This document shows positions 16,836 through 26,300 of a stretch of DNA of 64,000 nt, in pieces. The position numbers were made by a program, and so were the translations under genes. The DNA comes from Streptomyces sp. NBC_00258 (lineage in GTDB: Bacteria > Actinomycetota > Actinomycetes > Streptomycetales > Streptomycetaceae): assembly GCF_036182465.1 (NCBI RefSeq), contig NZ_CP108081.1:620001-684000 (forward strand). The letters run 5' to 3'. The notes under the pieces were generated by a model. The model searched no databases. It was given only the letters and a program-made list of their open reading frames with translations, and was not told the origin of the DNA. Each line of letters starts with the position of its first letter. Position 1 is the stretch's first letter.

Positions 16836-16890
16836 GGCGCACGCGGAAGGGGGAGGCGGCCCACGGCCGCCTCCCCCTTCCGCGTGCGCC
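16836..16890. terminator. 26-bp perfect hairpin, bidirectional terminator
   Basis: Arms 16836-16861 and 16865-16890 are perfect reverse complements (26 bp) around a CAC loop. The element fills almost the whole 65-bp gap between two convergent operons, so it can stop transcripts from both directions. Confidence 0.9.
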
Positions 16891-16896
16891 CCCGGG

Positions 16897-18192
16897 TCAG
16901 GCCGCGGCCACGAACTCCCGTATCGACGCGATCATGTAGTCCACCATCTCCGGCGTGATACCGGGGTACACCCCGATCCAGAACGTGGCCTCGGTGGTGA
17001 CGTCGCTGTTGGTCAGCTCGCCGACCACCCGGAAGTTCCGACCCTCGTACGCGGGATGGCGGGTGAGGTTGCCCGCGAACAGCCGGCGGGTCCTGATCTT
17101 CCGGTCCTCCAGGAACGTCACCAGGGCGCTGCGGGTGAACGGCGCGTCGGGCAGGACGGTGAGGACGAAGCCGAACCAGCTGGGGTCACTGCCGGGTGTC
17201 GCTTCGGGCAGCAGCAGCCCGGGCAAGTCCTGCAGCCCCTCGCGCAGCCGCTGCCAGTTGCGGCGGCGTGCCGCGCCGAACTCCTCCAGGCGGCGCAGCT
17301 GGCTCAGCCCGAGCGCCGCCTGTACGTCGGTGGTCTTGAGGTTGTAACCGACGTGCGAGAACACGTACTTGTGGTCGTATCCCTGCGGGAGCGTGCCGAA
17401 GCTGTAGTCGAAGCGGCGCAGACAGCGGTTGTCCTCGCCCGGCTCGCACCAGCAGTCGCGCCCCCAGTCCCGCATGGACTCGACGATCCGCCCGAGCGCC
17501 AGATTGCCGGTCAGGACACAGCCGCCCTCACCCATCGTGATGTGGTGGGCGGGGTAGAAGCTGACGGTCGACAGGTCGCCGAAGGTGCCGGTGAGGCGGC
17601 CCTGGTAGTACGAGCCGACGGCGTCGCAGTTGTCCTCGATGAGGAACAGGTCGTGCCGGGAGGCGAGTTCGGCGATCTCCGCCGCCTGGAAGGGGTTGCC
17701 GAGCGCGTGCGCCACCATGATGGCGCGGGTGCGCGGGCCGATCGCCTGCTCGATTCGCTCCACCGTCGTGTTGTACGTGCCCAGTTCGATGTCGACGAAG
17801 ACGGGCACCAAGCCGTTCTGCAGCACCGGGTTGACCGTGGTGGGGAAGCCCGTAGCGACCGTGATCACCTCGTCGCCCGGGACCAGGCGGGCGTCCTCGA
17901 GCTGCGGGGAGGTCAGGGCGCTGAGCGCGAGGAGGTTGGCCGAGGACCCGGAGTTGGTCAGATGCGCCTTGCGCCGCTTCATCGCACGGGCGAACCTGCT
18001 CTCGAAGGTGCGCGCCCGTGCCCCCGCGGCGATCGTCATGTCCAGAGCCGCCCCGACGAACGAGACCCGGTCCTCCTCGTCGAGCACCGCGCCCGACGTG
18101 AGGATGGCTGTCCGGCCCGGGACGAAGCTGTCCTCGGTCTGCTCCTGGTGGAATTTCCGGGTCAGTTCCAGCAGTGCGCTGCGTATGTCCAT
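16897..18192 (-). CDS. NDP-4-keto-6-deoxyhexose 3-dehydratase (PMP/[2Fe-2S], SpnQ/UrdQ/E1 type)
   Basis: 431 residues of the DegT/DnrJ/EryC1 aminotransferase fold. Two features mark it as a C-3 dehydratase: the PLP Lys is replaced by His (YPAHHITMGEGG), so PMP is not anchored, and a C-x57-C-x-C-x7-C set (NCDAVG... to DCWCEPGEDNRC) matches the [2Fe-2S] ligand spacing of the ascarylose E1 enzyme. It removes the C-3 hydroxyl, giving 2,3,6-trideoxyhexoses when it acts after the 2,3-dehydratase and 3-ketoreductase. The start is ATG 18192, 4 nt after the ketoreductase stop. No dedicated ferredoxin or E3 reductase is seen nearby. Confidence 0.93.
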   Translation of the reverse strand: MDIRSALLELTRKFHQEQTEDSFVPGRTAILTSGAVLDEEDRVSFVGAALDMTIAAGARARTFESRFARAMKRRKAHLTNSGSSANLLALSALTSPQLEDARLVPGDEVITVATGFPTTVNPVLQNGLVPVFVDIELGTYNTTVERIEQAIGPRTRAIMVAHALGNPFQAAEIAELASRHDLFLIEDNCDAVGSYYQGRLTGTFGDLSTVSFYPAHHITMGEGGCVLTGNLALGRIVESMRDWGRDCWCEPGEDNRCLRRFDYSFGTLPQGYDHKYVFSHVGYNLKTTDVQAALGLSQLRRLEEFGAARRRNWQRLREGLQDLPGLLLPEATPGSDPSWFGFVLTVLPDAPFTRSALVTFLEDRKIRTRRLFAGNLTRHPAYEGRNFRVVGELTNSDVTTEATFWIGVYPGITPEMVDYMIASIREFVAAA

Positions 18193-18196
18193 CGGC

Positions 18197-19147
18197 TCAG
18201 TCAGGCCCTTCCTCGGCGTTGGTGATGGCCTCGCTCCACATCGCCCGGACCGTCGAGGCCAGGCTGTGCCGGGGGCGCCATCCGAGCAGTCGCCCGGCGA
18301 GCCCGGGGTGCACGGCGAGCCAGTCGACCCCGGCACTGCGCCCGGTGGAGCTTCCCTCCTCGACGACCGTCGCGGGCACACCGCTCACGGACACAAGCAG
18401 GTCCACCAGCCGACGTACGCTGACGGCCGTTCCGCTGCCGATGTTGACCGTCCGTCCGACGACGGGAGCGGTCGCGGCTGCGGCCACCGCGGCGGCGAGG
18501 TCGCGGCAATCCACGAAATCGCGTTCGGCGGTGAGCGGCGCAAGCCGGATCACGGCCGGTTCGCCGCGTCCTGCGGCATCGCGCAACTGGGCCGCGACCC
18601 GGCCCAGCAGGCTGGAACGCGGCAGTCCGGGTCCCGCGCAACTCGTCGCGCGGAGCACCACTCCGTCCAGGAGCCCCGCCCGGGTGGCTTCGAGGACGAC
18701 TTCGCTGCCCTTGAGCTTGCTCCTGCCGTACGCGGTCGACGGGGTCGGCGGCGCGTCCTCGGTGAGGTGCCGTCCCGGCGCAGGCATTGCGTACTCGAAG
18801 ACCGAGCCGAGCTGCACCACGCGTACCCGGTGCGGCACCTTGGCCACCGCGTCCCGCAGCCGTCGCACGAGCAGGACGTTGGACTGCTCGAGGGCGGACT
18901 CGTCGTATTCCCATACCGCGCCGGCGGCGTTCACGAGCACGGTCGCCCCGTGGTCGACGAGTACGTCGGCCAGGATGGCGGGTTCCTCTTCCACGAGGTC
19001 GATCTGGGCGCAGGCGGTGCCGGGTGCCGGATGGCGGGCGACCGACAGGACACGAGCGCCGTCGGCGACCAAGGCGGCGCAGATGTGCCGCCCGAGGAAA
19101 CCGCTGCCACCGACGACGACGGCGTTCACAGCCGCGTGCGTGCTCAC
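18197..19147 (-). CDS. NDP-4-keto-hexose 4-ketoreductase
   Basis: 316 residues of an extended SDR. The GTG at 19147 overlaps the glycosyltransferase stop. The NAD(P) motif GGSGFLGRH lies near the N terminus and the catalytic YGRSK is mid-protein, with FVDCRDLA and NIGSG further on. It reduces the 4-keto group as the last step of deoxysugar formation; its neighbour the 3-dehydratase suggests the trideoxysugar branch (amicetose or rhodinose). The stereochemistry at C4 cannot be read from sequence. Confidence 0.88.
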   Translation of the reverse strand: MSTHAAVNAVVVGGSGFLGRHICAALVADGARVLSVARHPAPGTACAQIDLVEEEPAILADVLVDHGATVLVNAAGAVWEYDESALEQSNVLLVRRLRDAVAKVPHRVRVVQLGSVFEYAMPAPGRHLTEDAPPTPSTAYGRSKLKGSEVVLEATRAGLLDGVVLRATSCAGPGLPRSSLLGRVAAQLRDAAGRGEPAVIRLAPLTAERDFVDCRDLAAAVAAAATAPVVGRTVNIGSGTAVSVRRLVDLLVSVSGVPATVVEEGSSTGRSAGVDWLAVHPGLAGRLLGWRPRHSLASTVRAMWSEAITNAEEGPD

Positions 19148-20334
19148 CGTGCGAGTTCGTCCGCCAGGGCGCCCGGGGACGGCAGCGCCGCCGTCTCCGA
19201 GCGCACTCGCCCGGCGGCCTCGCGGTAGGCATGGGGCTCCGCCAGCATGTCGGTGGCCGTCTTCAGAAGCAGTTCGGTGCTGTCGAGCCGGTCGAGCATG
19301 ACGCCGGCACCGGCGCGTACAACACCGTGGCCGATCTCCGTGCAGATCGGGGACGGGGGCACGACCAACTGGGGTACGCCCAGGACGACCGCGGTGAGGG
19401 CGGTGCCCGCGCCGCCGTGGTGGACGACCAGGTCGCAGGTCGGCAGCAGCACCCGGAACGGGACCCCGCGGACGATCCGCACGTGGTCCGGCATGTCTTC
19501 CTCCGCGACGGGACCGCTCGGCGCGAGGACGATCTCGGCGTCGGTGGCGGCCAGCGACCGCAGGGTCAGGGTGAGCACATCGGGGCCGCCCGGATCGCGG
19601 TAGCGCGCTCCGGCGACTCCGGCGGTCACACACACCCGCCGCGGCCGGTCGCGCTCAGCGAGCCAGCCCGGGTGCCGGCCCGAGCCGTTGTATGGCACGC
19701 ACCGCATGGGCAGGCGACGCACGGGCGGACCGTCCGGAGGACGCAGCGACGGCGGGCACGGGTCGACCCAGCCGACCGGATCGGTGACCTCGGCTCCGTA
19801 GCGCTCGAAGAGTTCGAGATAGGCGGGCAGCGGCTCCGCGTCGGAGTCCCCGGTCGGCGGGCGGAGGGTGCCGCCGATCTCCCAGCCGTGACCGACCGCC
19901 GGCACCCCGAGCACGGCGGCGAGCACGGGCCCGGCCATGGACAGCACATCGTGGACGACCAGGTCCGGACGCCACCAGCGGCCGAAGGTGACCAGGTCGT
20001 CCAGCATCACGTCGGCAACGGCGCACTGCTTCTCGTACAGCGCGCGGATCACCCGGCGCTGGTCGCCGTCCAGGAGGTCGAGGTGGGCGGACCAGCCGCT
20101 GGGCCAGCGGGCCGGGCGGCCCCAGGCCGCCAGTTCGGGCCGCTTGGGCAGTGCAGCGATCGCGGCCTGGTCGCCGACGGCGACGGCGACCAGGCCCGCC
20201 TGTGTGATGGCGTCCTGGCAGGACGGCGGGCCCGCGACCCGTACTTCGTGCCCAGCCGCCTGGAAGGCCCAGGCCAGGGGGACCATCGGGAACAGATGCC
20301 CAGGCGCCGCCCAGGTGGTCAACAGCACACGCAT
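19144..20334 (-). CDS. glycosyltransferase 1 (GT-B, antibiotic O- or C-glycosyltransferase)
   Basis: 396 residues. The N-terminal MRVLLTTWAAPGHLFPMVPLAWA is the acceptor-side start of macrolide/aromatic glycosyltransferases; I chose the ATG at 20334 because this motif begins there. The nucleotide-sugar site HHGGAGTALTA (about 310) is intact. It transfers one of the dTDP-deoxysugars to the aglycone or to the first sugar. It lies between the type I PKS and the trideoxysugar genes in one operon. Confidence 0.9.
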   Translation of the reverse strand: MRVLLTTWAAPGHLFPMVPLAWAFQAAGHEVRVAGPPSCQDAITQAGLVAVAVGDQAAIAALPKRPELAAWGRPARWPSGWSAHLDLLDGDQRRVIRALYEKQCAVADVMLDDLVTFGRWWRPDLVVHDVLSMAGPVLAAVLGVPAVGHGWEIGGTLRPPTGDSDAEPLPAYLELFERYGAEVTDPVGWVDPCPPSLRPPDGPPVRRLPMRCVPYNGSGRHPGWLAERDRPRRVCVTAGVAGARYRDPGGPDVLTLTLRSLAATDAEIVLAPSGPVAEEDMPDHVRIVRGVPFRVLLPTCDLVVHHGGAGTALTAVVLGVPQLVVPPSPICTEIGHGVVRAGAGVMLDRLDSTELLLKTATDMLAEPHAYREAAGRVRSETAALPSPGALADELAR

Positions 20335-20350
20335 GTCCCACGCCTCCCCA

Positions 20351-23300
20351 TCACGACGCCGTGCCGGCCGTGACATCGACCGCCAGCTCGCCCGCGAGTT
20401 CGCTGATGGTCTGACCGCCCAGCATCTTGGCCATCGACATCGTCACTCCGAGCTCCTCCTGGACCCGGGTACGCACCGCGACCGCCATCAGCGAGTCCAT
20501 GCCCTGACGGTTCAGCGGCCGGTTCCTGCTGACCTGATCCAGCGGCAGCCCGAGCACCTCCGCGATCTTCCGGGTCAGGTACTCGCTCAGGTCCCGGCCG
20601 CCCGGTTCGGCTCGGTCGTCCGTCGGGCCGGCGTCGGCGGAGACCGTTGGTTCCCCGGAGGCCGACGGTTCGTCGGGCGTCAGCTCAACGGGCGTCTCAA
20701 GAAGTGGCGTCGGGGCGGCAGTGGGCAGACCACGGCTGAGTACGTCACTCAGGAGCGCGGTCGACGCCGCCTCCGGGTAAGTGGCCGCCCAGCGTTCCCA
20801 GTCGGCGGGCATCACCATGGCCTGGGTGGCGTCCTCTGCGAGCAGACGTTCCAGGATGCGCAGGCCCTGCGCCGGGGTGAAGGTCGCGATGCCGGCCGGT
20901 GCCAGCGGGCGGCCCTCCACCCTGTCGAACTTCGCCGCGAGGCCCGCCTCCGACCAGAAGCCCCAGTTGACCGACAGGGCGTGCAGACCCTCCTGCCGCC
21001 GCCAGTGGGCGAAGGAGTCGAGGGCCGCGTTCCCGGCCGCGTAGGCGCCGAGCATGGGAGAAGCGAGGATCGAGGATCCGGAGGAGAACAAGACGAAGAA
21101 GTCCAGCCGGGTGTTCGCACGATCGCCGTCCAGAGATCGATGCAGGGTCAGCGCGCCGCCCCCCTTGGGCCGCAGGGAGGCTGCCAGATCCTCGTCGGTG
21201 GTCTCGCCCAGGCTCCGGAACAGGACCACACCGGCGGCGTGCACCACCCCGCGCACCGGCGGCCGGCAGGCCCGGGCGCGCCGGTCGAGGACGGCGCGCA
21301 GGGCGGGTTCGTCGGTCACGTCGAGCGCCTCGTAGTCGACGCGAACGCCCTTCGCGCGCAGTCGGGCCAGCCGTGGGTCCTCGGTGCCGTCCCCGGGCAG
21401 CGGGGTCCTGCCGATCAGCAGCAGGTGACGAGCCCCGCGGTCGGCCAGCCAGTGCGCCACCTCTTGTCCCAGGCCGCCCAGGCCACCGCTGACGAGGTAG
21501 GTGGCGTCGGCGTGGATCCGCGAGGCCGCCGGGCTCTGCGCGTCGGACCGTCCCACGGACACCAGCAGCTTGCCGATGTGGCGTGCGGCCGCCATCTCGC
21601 GGTACGCCTTGGCTGCGTGGTCGAGGGGGAAGACCTGGTAGGGCAGGGGCGAGACGTCCCCCGTCGCCACGAGCCGCAGAACCTTCGCCAGCACGCCGCC
21701 GACCTGGTGTGGTCGGCGCCGCAGCATCTCCACCACGTCCACGACGGAGAAGGAGACGTTGCGCAACAAAGGACGCAGGTCGATGTGCGCGCCCGCGTAC
21801 AGGTCACGCTTGGTCAGTTCGACGTAAGTACCGTGCGCGGTGATCAGGGAGAGGTTCGCCGAGATGGCCTCGGCTCCGCCGAGCGTGTTCAGGACGGCGT
21901 GCACGCCCTGCCCCGCCGTCGCCTCGCGCACCATGTCGACGAAGGCGAGCGACCGCGAGTCCGCCACGTGCCGCACGCCCAGGGTGCGCAGCAGCGCGCG
22001 GCGCTCGGAACTGCCGGCTGTGGCGTACACGTCCAGGTTCTTCCAGCGCGCGAGTTGGAGTGCGGCCATGCCGACCCCGCCGGTGGCCGAGTGGATGAGC
22101 ACTCGGTCGCCCTCCCGCAGCCGCGCCACCTCCAACATCGCCTGGTAAGCCGTGACCAGGGCGATCGGCAAGGTGGCGGCCTCGACGGCGGACAGTCCGG
22201 CGGGGCGGGGCGCGACCAGGTACGCGGAGGTGGTCACGTAGCGGGCGAGTCCGTCCTCGACGATTGCGACGACCTCGTCACCCTCACGCACGGTGGTGAC
22301 GTCGGCTCCGACGGCGGTCACCGTGCCGCTGCACTCCAGTCCGAGCGTCGCGCCCGACGCGTCCGGGAGTGCGCCCAGTGCGAGCAGCAGGTCGCGGTAG
22401 TTGAGGCCCACGTGATCGACACGGATCTCGACCCGGCCGTGCCCGGGGGCGGTCCGCTCGACGGGGGCGGGACGCAGCTCGTCGAGGACGCCGGGCGACT
22501 GGACACGGATGCTCATGTTGGGCGATCCGTCCGCCCCCTGCCGCCACAGCCTGGCCGCGAGGCGCGGCACTACGCGGGTGCCGGACCGCAGGGCGACCTG
22601 GTCCTCGGCTCCGTCCCGGCACAGCTCGGCGAGCAGGGCGTCGGCACCGTCCGAGGCGCCGAGGTCCACCAGCCGCAGCCCCCACCCGGGGTGTTCGCGG
22701 GCCATGGCGCGGGCCATGCCCCACACGGCGCCGGCATCGGGACCGGCGACGCGGTCAGTGACGGAGACGGTCTGGGCCCCACGGGTGACCAGCCAGTACG
22801 TGGCCACGCCGCCCGTCAGCCTGTGCAGGGATCGGCCGAGGTTCAGCACGCCGCGGCAGCCGTCGTACGCGGCGGCGTCGAGGCCCCACAGGTGGACCAG
22901 CCGCCACGGTCCGGTGCCGTCGAGCTCCGCCAGCAGCCGGGTGTGGTCGTCCGGGGAGGCAGGGTCGATCTCGTACGCGTCCTCGTCGAGCCGACGGTGC
23001 CCCGCCCCGGCGGACACGCGCACGCACCGGTGGCCGGCCGCGCGGAGCCGCTCGGTGAGGACGGCTCCGACACCCTGGCGGTCAGCGAGTACCAGCCAGG
23101 GGCCGTCCGGTAGGGCGGCCTGCGGGCGGGCAGCCACGGGGCGCCAGTCGAGTGCGTAGAGCCAGTCGGCGAGTTCCCGTTCGTCCTGCGGGTCGGTGCG
23201 GTGGTGCGGCGGGCGGGGCGCGTCTGGTCGGCCGACGTCGCGCTCAAGGTAGCGCAGCCGGACGCCGCGCAGCTCGGAGAGGACCGTCCCGTCGTCGGCG

Positions 23301-26300
23301 CAGACGGTGATGTCGCCGGTGTACGAAACGGCGTCGCCCGACGTGCGCACCGCGTGGCTCCACAGCGGTCCGCGCGGGGTGCCGTACACGCTGACGGCGT
23401 CCATGCGCTCCAGCACGAACACCTCCGAGGCGGCCCCGTGCTCGCCGGTGACGGTCGCCGACAGGACCTGGGCGCAAGCGTCCAGGAGAGCGGGGTGGAA
23501 GAGCTGCCCGTCGTCGGTGAGCGGCAGGGCGGCCGGGGCCTGGATGCGCGCCAGTGCCTCACCCTCCCGGTCCCACAGCTCGGTGATCCCCTGGAAGGCG
23601 GGGCCCCAGTGGTTGCCGCTGCGTGCGGAGTCCGCGTAGAAGGCCGTTCCCTGGCGGTGGCGGACGGCCCGTTCGCGCGCGGCAGACCGGGCGGCCACCA
23701 CCGCGTCCCGGCCCGTCGGCACCACACCCTCGAGTCGTACCTGCGCGGTGGCGTGCACAATCATCGGCTCACCGTCCAGGCTGCTGCGGACCTCGATCCG
23801 CGGGATCGGTGCGTCGGATCCGGTGATGCGTACCTGGACCAGCGGGTTGTCGCCGGGGCGCAGGAACAGGGCGCGATGGCAGGAGAGGTCGGCCAGGGAC
23901 GGGGTGCGGGGGGCGAACGCCTGGCGCGCCGCGGCGGTCATCATCTCCACGTAGGCGGTACCGGGCAGCAGTGCTGCGCCCTGGACCTCGTGGTCGGCGA
24001 GGTAGCCGCCCGCCGTGTGCAGGTCGAGCCGGTCCTCCCAGACAAGGTCGGCGCCCTCGTCGCGCCGTGTGCCGAGCAACGGGTGCGCCGGTGCGACCGG
24101 CCCCCGGGCAGGTGCCGGAACGGCCTGCCGGGCGGGCGTGTACCAGTGGCGGGTGCCCTGCCAGGGGTACATCGGCAGGCGCACCGGGCGTCCCTGGTAG
24201 CCCAACTGCTCCCAGTCGACCGGCACCCCGGCGGTGTAGAGAGTGGCGACGGCGTCCAGCAGGGCGGCGCGTTCGGGCTCGTCACGCCGCAGCGAGGGGA
24301 CGGCTGCTCCGGCGTTCCGGCCGGCCAGGGCCAGGCACTCCTGCATGGCGGGCACCAGTACCGGGTGCGGGCTCATCTCGATGAAGACGCTGCGGCCGCC
24401 GCTCAGCATGCCCTGCACGACGGGTCCGAAGCGGACCGGCTCGCGCAGGTTCAGTACCCAGTAGCCGGTACCGAGCTGGGAGCCGTCCAGCACCTCGTCA
24501 TGGACGGTGGAGTGCAGCGGGATCCGCCCGGAGCGGGGCTCGATGAAGGACAGCTCGTCGAGCAGCTGTTCGCGCAGGGGGTCCATCTGTGGGCTGTGGG
24601 AGGCGACGTCCACCTTGATCATCTGGGTGAAGACGTCGCGCGCCGTCAAGCGGGCAAGGATCTCCTCCAACGCCGCCGGGGCACCTGCGAGCACCGTGGC
24701 CCGGGGGCCGTTGATCACCGCGACGGAGACCGTGTCGGCGCAATCGGCGATCTCCCGCTCGGCTTCGTCGGCGTTCAGCTCGACGTAGGCCATGGCGCCC
24801 TTGCCCGCCACCTGCCGCAGCAGAAGGCTGCGGCGGCAGATCACCGCGGCCGCGTCCTCGACGGAGAGCGCGCCCGTGATGCAGGCGGCGGCTGCCTCGC
24901 CCATGCTGTGCCCGACGACGACGTCTGGTGCGACGCCCCAGGACCGCCACAGCTCGGCGAGGGCGACCTCGATAGCCCACAGCGTGGGCTGGACGACGTC
25001 GATCCCGGTGAGCGGGGCGTCGTCGGCGATGCGGTCCAGGACCGACCAGCCGGTCTCCGCACGGACCGCCTCGTCGCAGCGGGCGAGCGCCTCATGGAAG
25101 ACCGGTGACGTGGCCAGGAGTTCCCGGCCCATGCCGACCCACTGGGAGCCTTGGCCGGGGAAGACGAAGACCGTGCGGGCCGGAGTGTCCGCCACGTCGT
25201 CGGCACTGCGCAGCCCAGGGGCGGGCTCGTCGGCGGCGAACGCCCGCAGGGCGTCCGCGAGTTCGTCGTGCGTGGAGCCGACCACGGCCAGCCGACTGTC
25301 GAGGTGCTCACGTCGAGTGGCGGCCGTGGCCGCGATCCGCCGGAGCGGGACGGCGCGGCCGGCGCCGTCGGGACCGAGGAAGTCGGCCATGTCCACGGCC
25401 ATCCGGCGCAGTGCCGCCGGGCCGCGTGCGGACAACGGCAGCAGCACGGGACCGTCGTCGTCGGATGCCGCTGCGGACGGCTCGGCGTTCTCGGCCACGT
25501 ACTCGGCCAGCACGACGTGCGCGTTGGTGCCGGAGATCCCGAAGGAGCTGACCCCGGCCAACCGAGGTCCTTCGGCCTCCCAGTCGACGAGTTCGCGCTG
25601 CACGACCAGCGGCAGCTCGTCCCAGTCGACGGAGTCGGTGAGCTTCTCGGCGTGCAGGCTGGCGGGGATGCGACGGTGCTTGAGGCACAGGGCGGTCTTG
25701 ATAAGTCCGGCCAGACCGGCGGTCGCCTCGGTGTGCCCGATGTTGGTCTTCACCGAGCCCACCCGGCACGATTCGGTACGGCCCTCGCCCAGCACCCGGG
25801 CCAGCGCGGTCAGTTCGACCCGGTCGCCGATCGCGGTGCCGGTGCCGTGCGCCTCCACGTAGCCGACGGCGGCCGGGTCCGCGCCGGCGTTGCGATAGGC
25901 GGAACGCAGGGTCTGCTCCTGCCCTTCCGCGGAGGGCGTGAGCAGGTAGCCGCTGCCTTCGCCATCGCTGGTGACGGCCGAGCCCAGGAGCACCGCGTAG
26001 ATGTCGTCGCCGTCGGCCTCCGCCTGCTCGAGCGTCTTCAGCACGACCACCGCCACCCCGTCGCTGCGGACGAAGCCATCCGCCTCGGGCGAGGCGAACT
26101 TGCAGCGGCCGTCCGGCGCGAGCATGCCGGCCTGGGAGAAGGTGATGCTCGGCTCGGGTCGCAGCACGAGATTGATCCCACAGGCGAGCGCCAGCGTGGA
26201 CTCACCGCCGCGCAGGCTCTCGCAGGCCAGGTGCACGGCCGTGAGCGCCGAGGAGCACGCGGTGTCGAGGGTGAGGCTCGGCCCGCGCAGGTCGAAGGCG

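Noticed and set aside
19937..25108. Plus-strand frames of 1058 and 635 codons opposite the type I PKS
   Set aside because: Antisense shadows of a 6.4-kb high-GC gene; Gln/His/Gly-rich with no recognisable domain.
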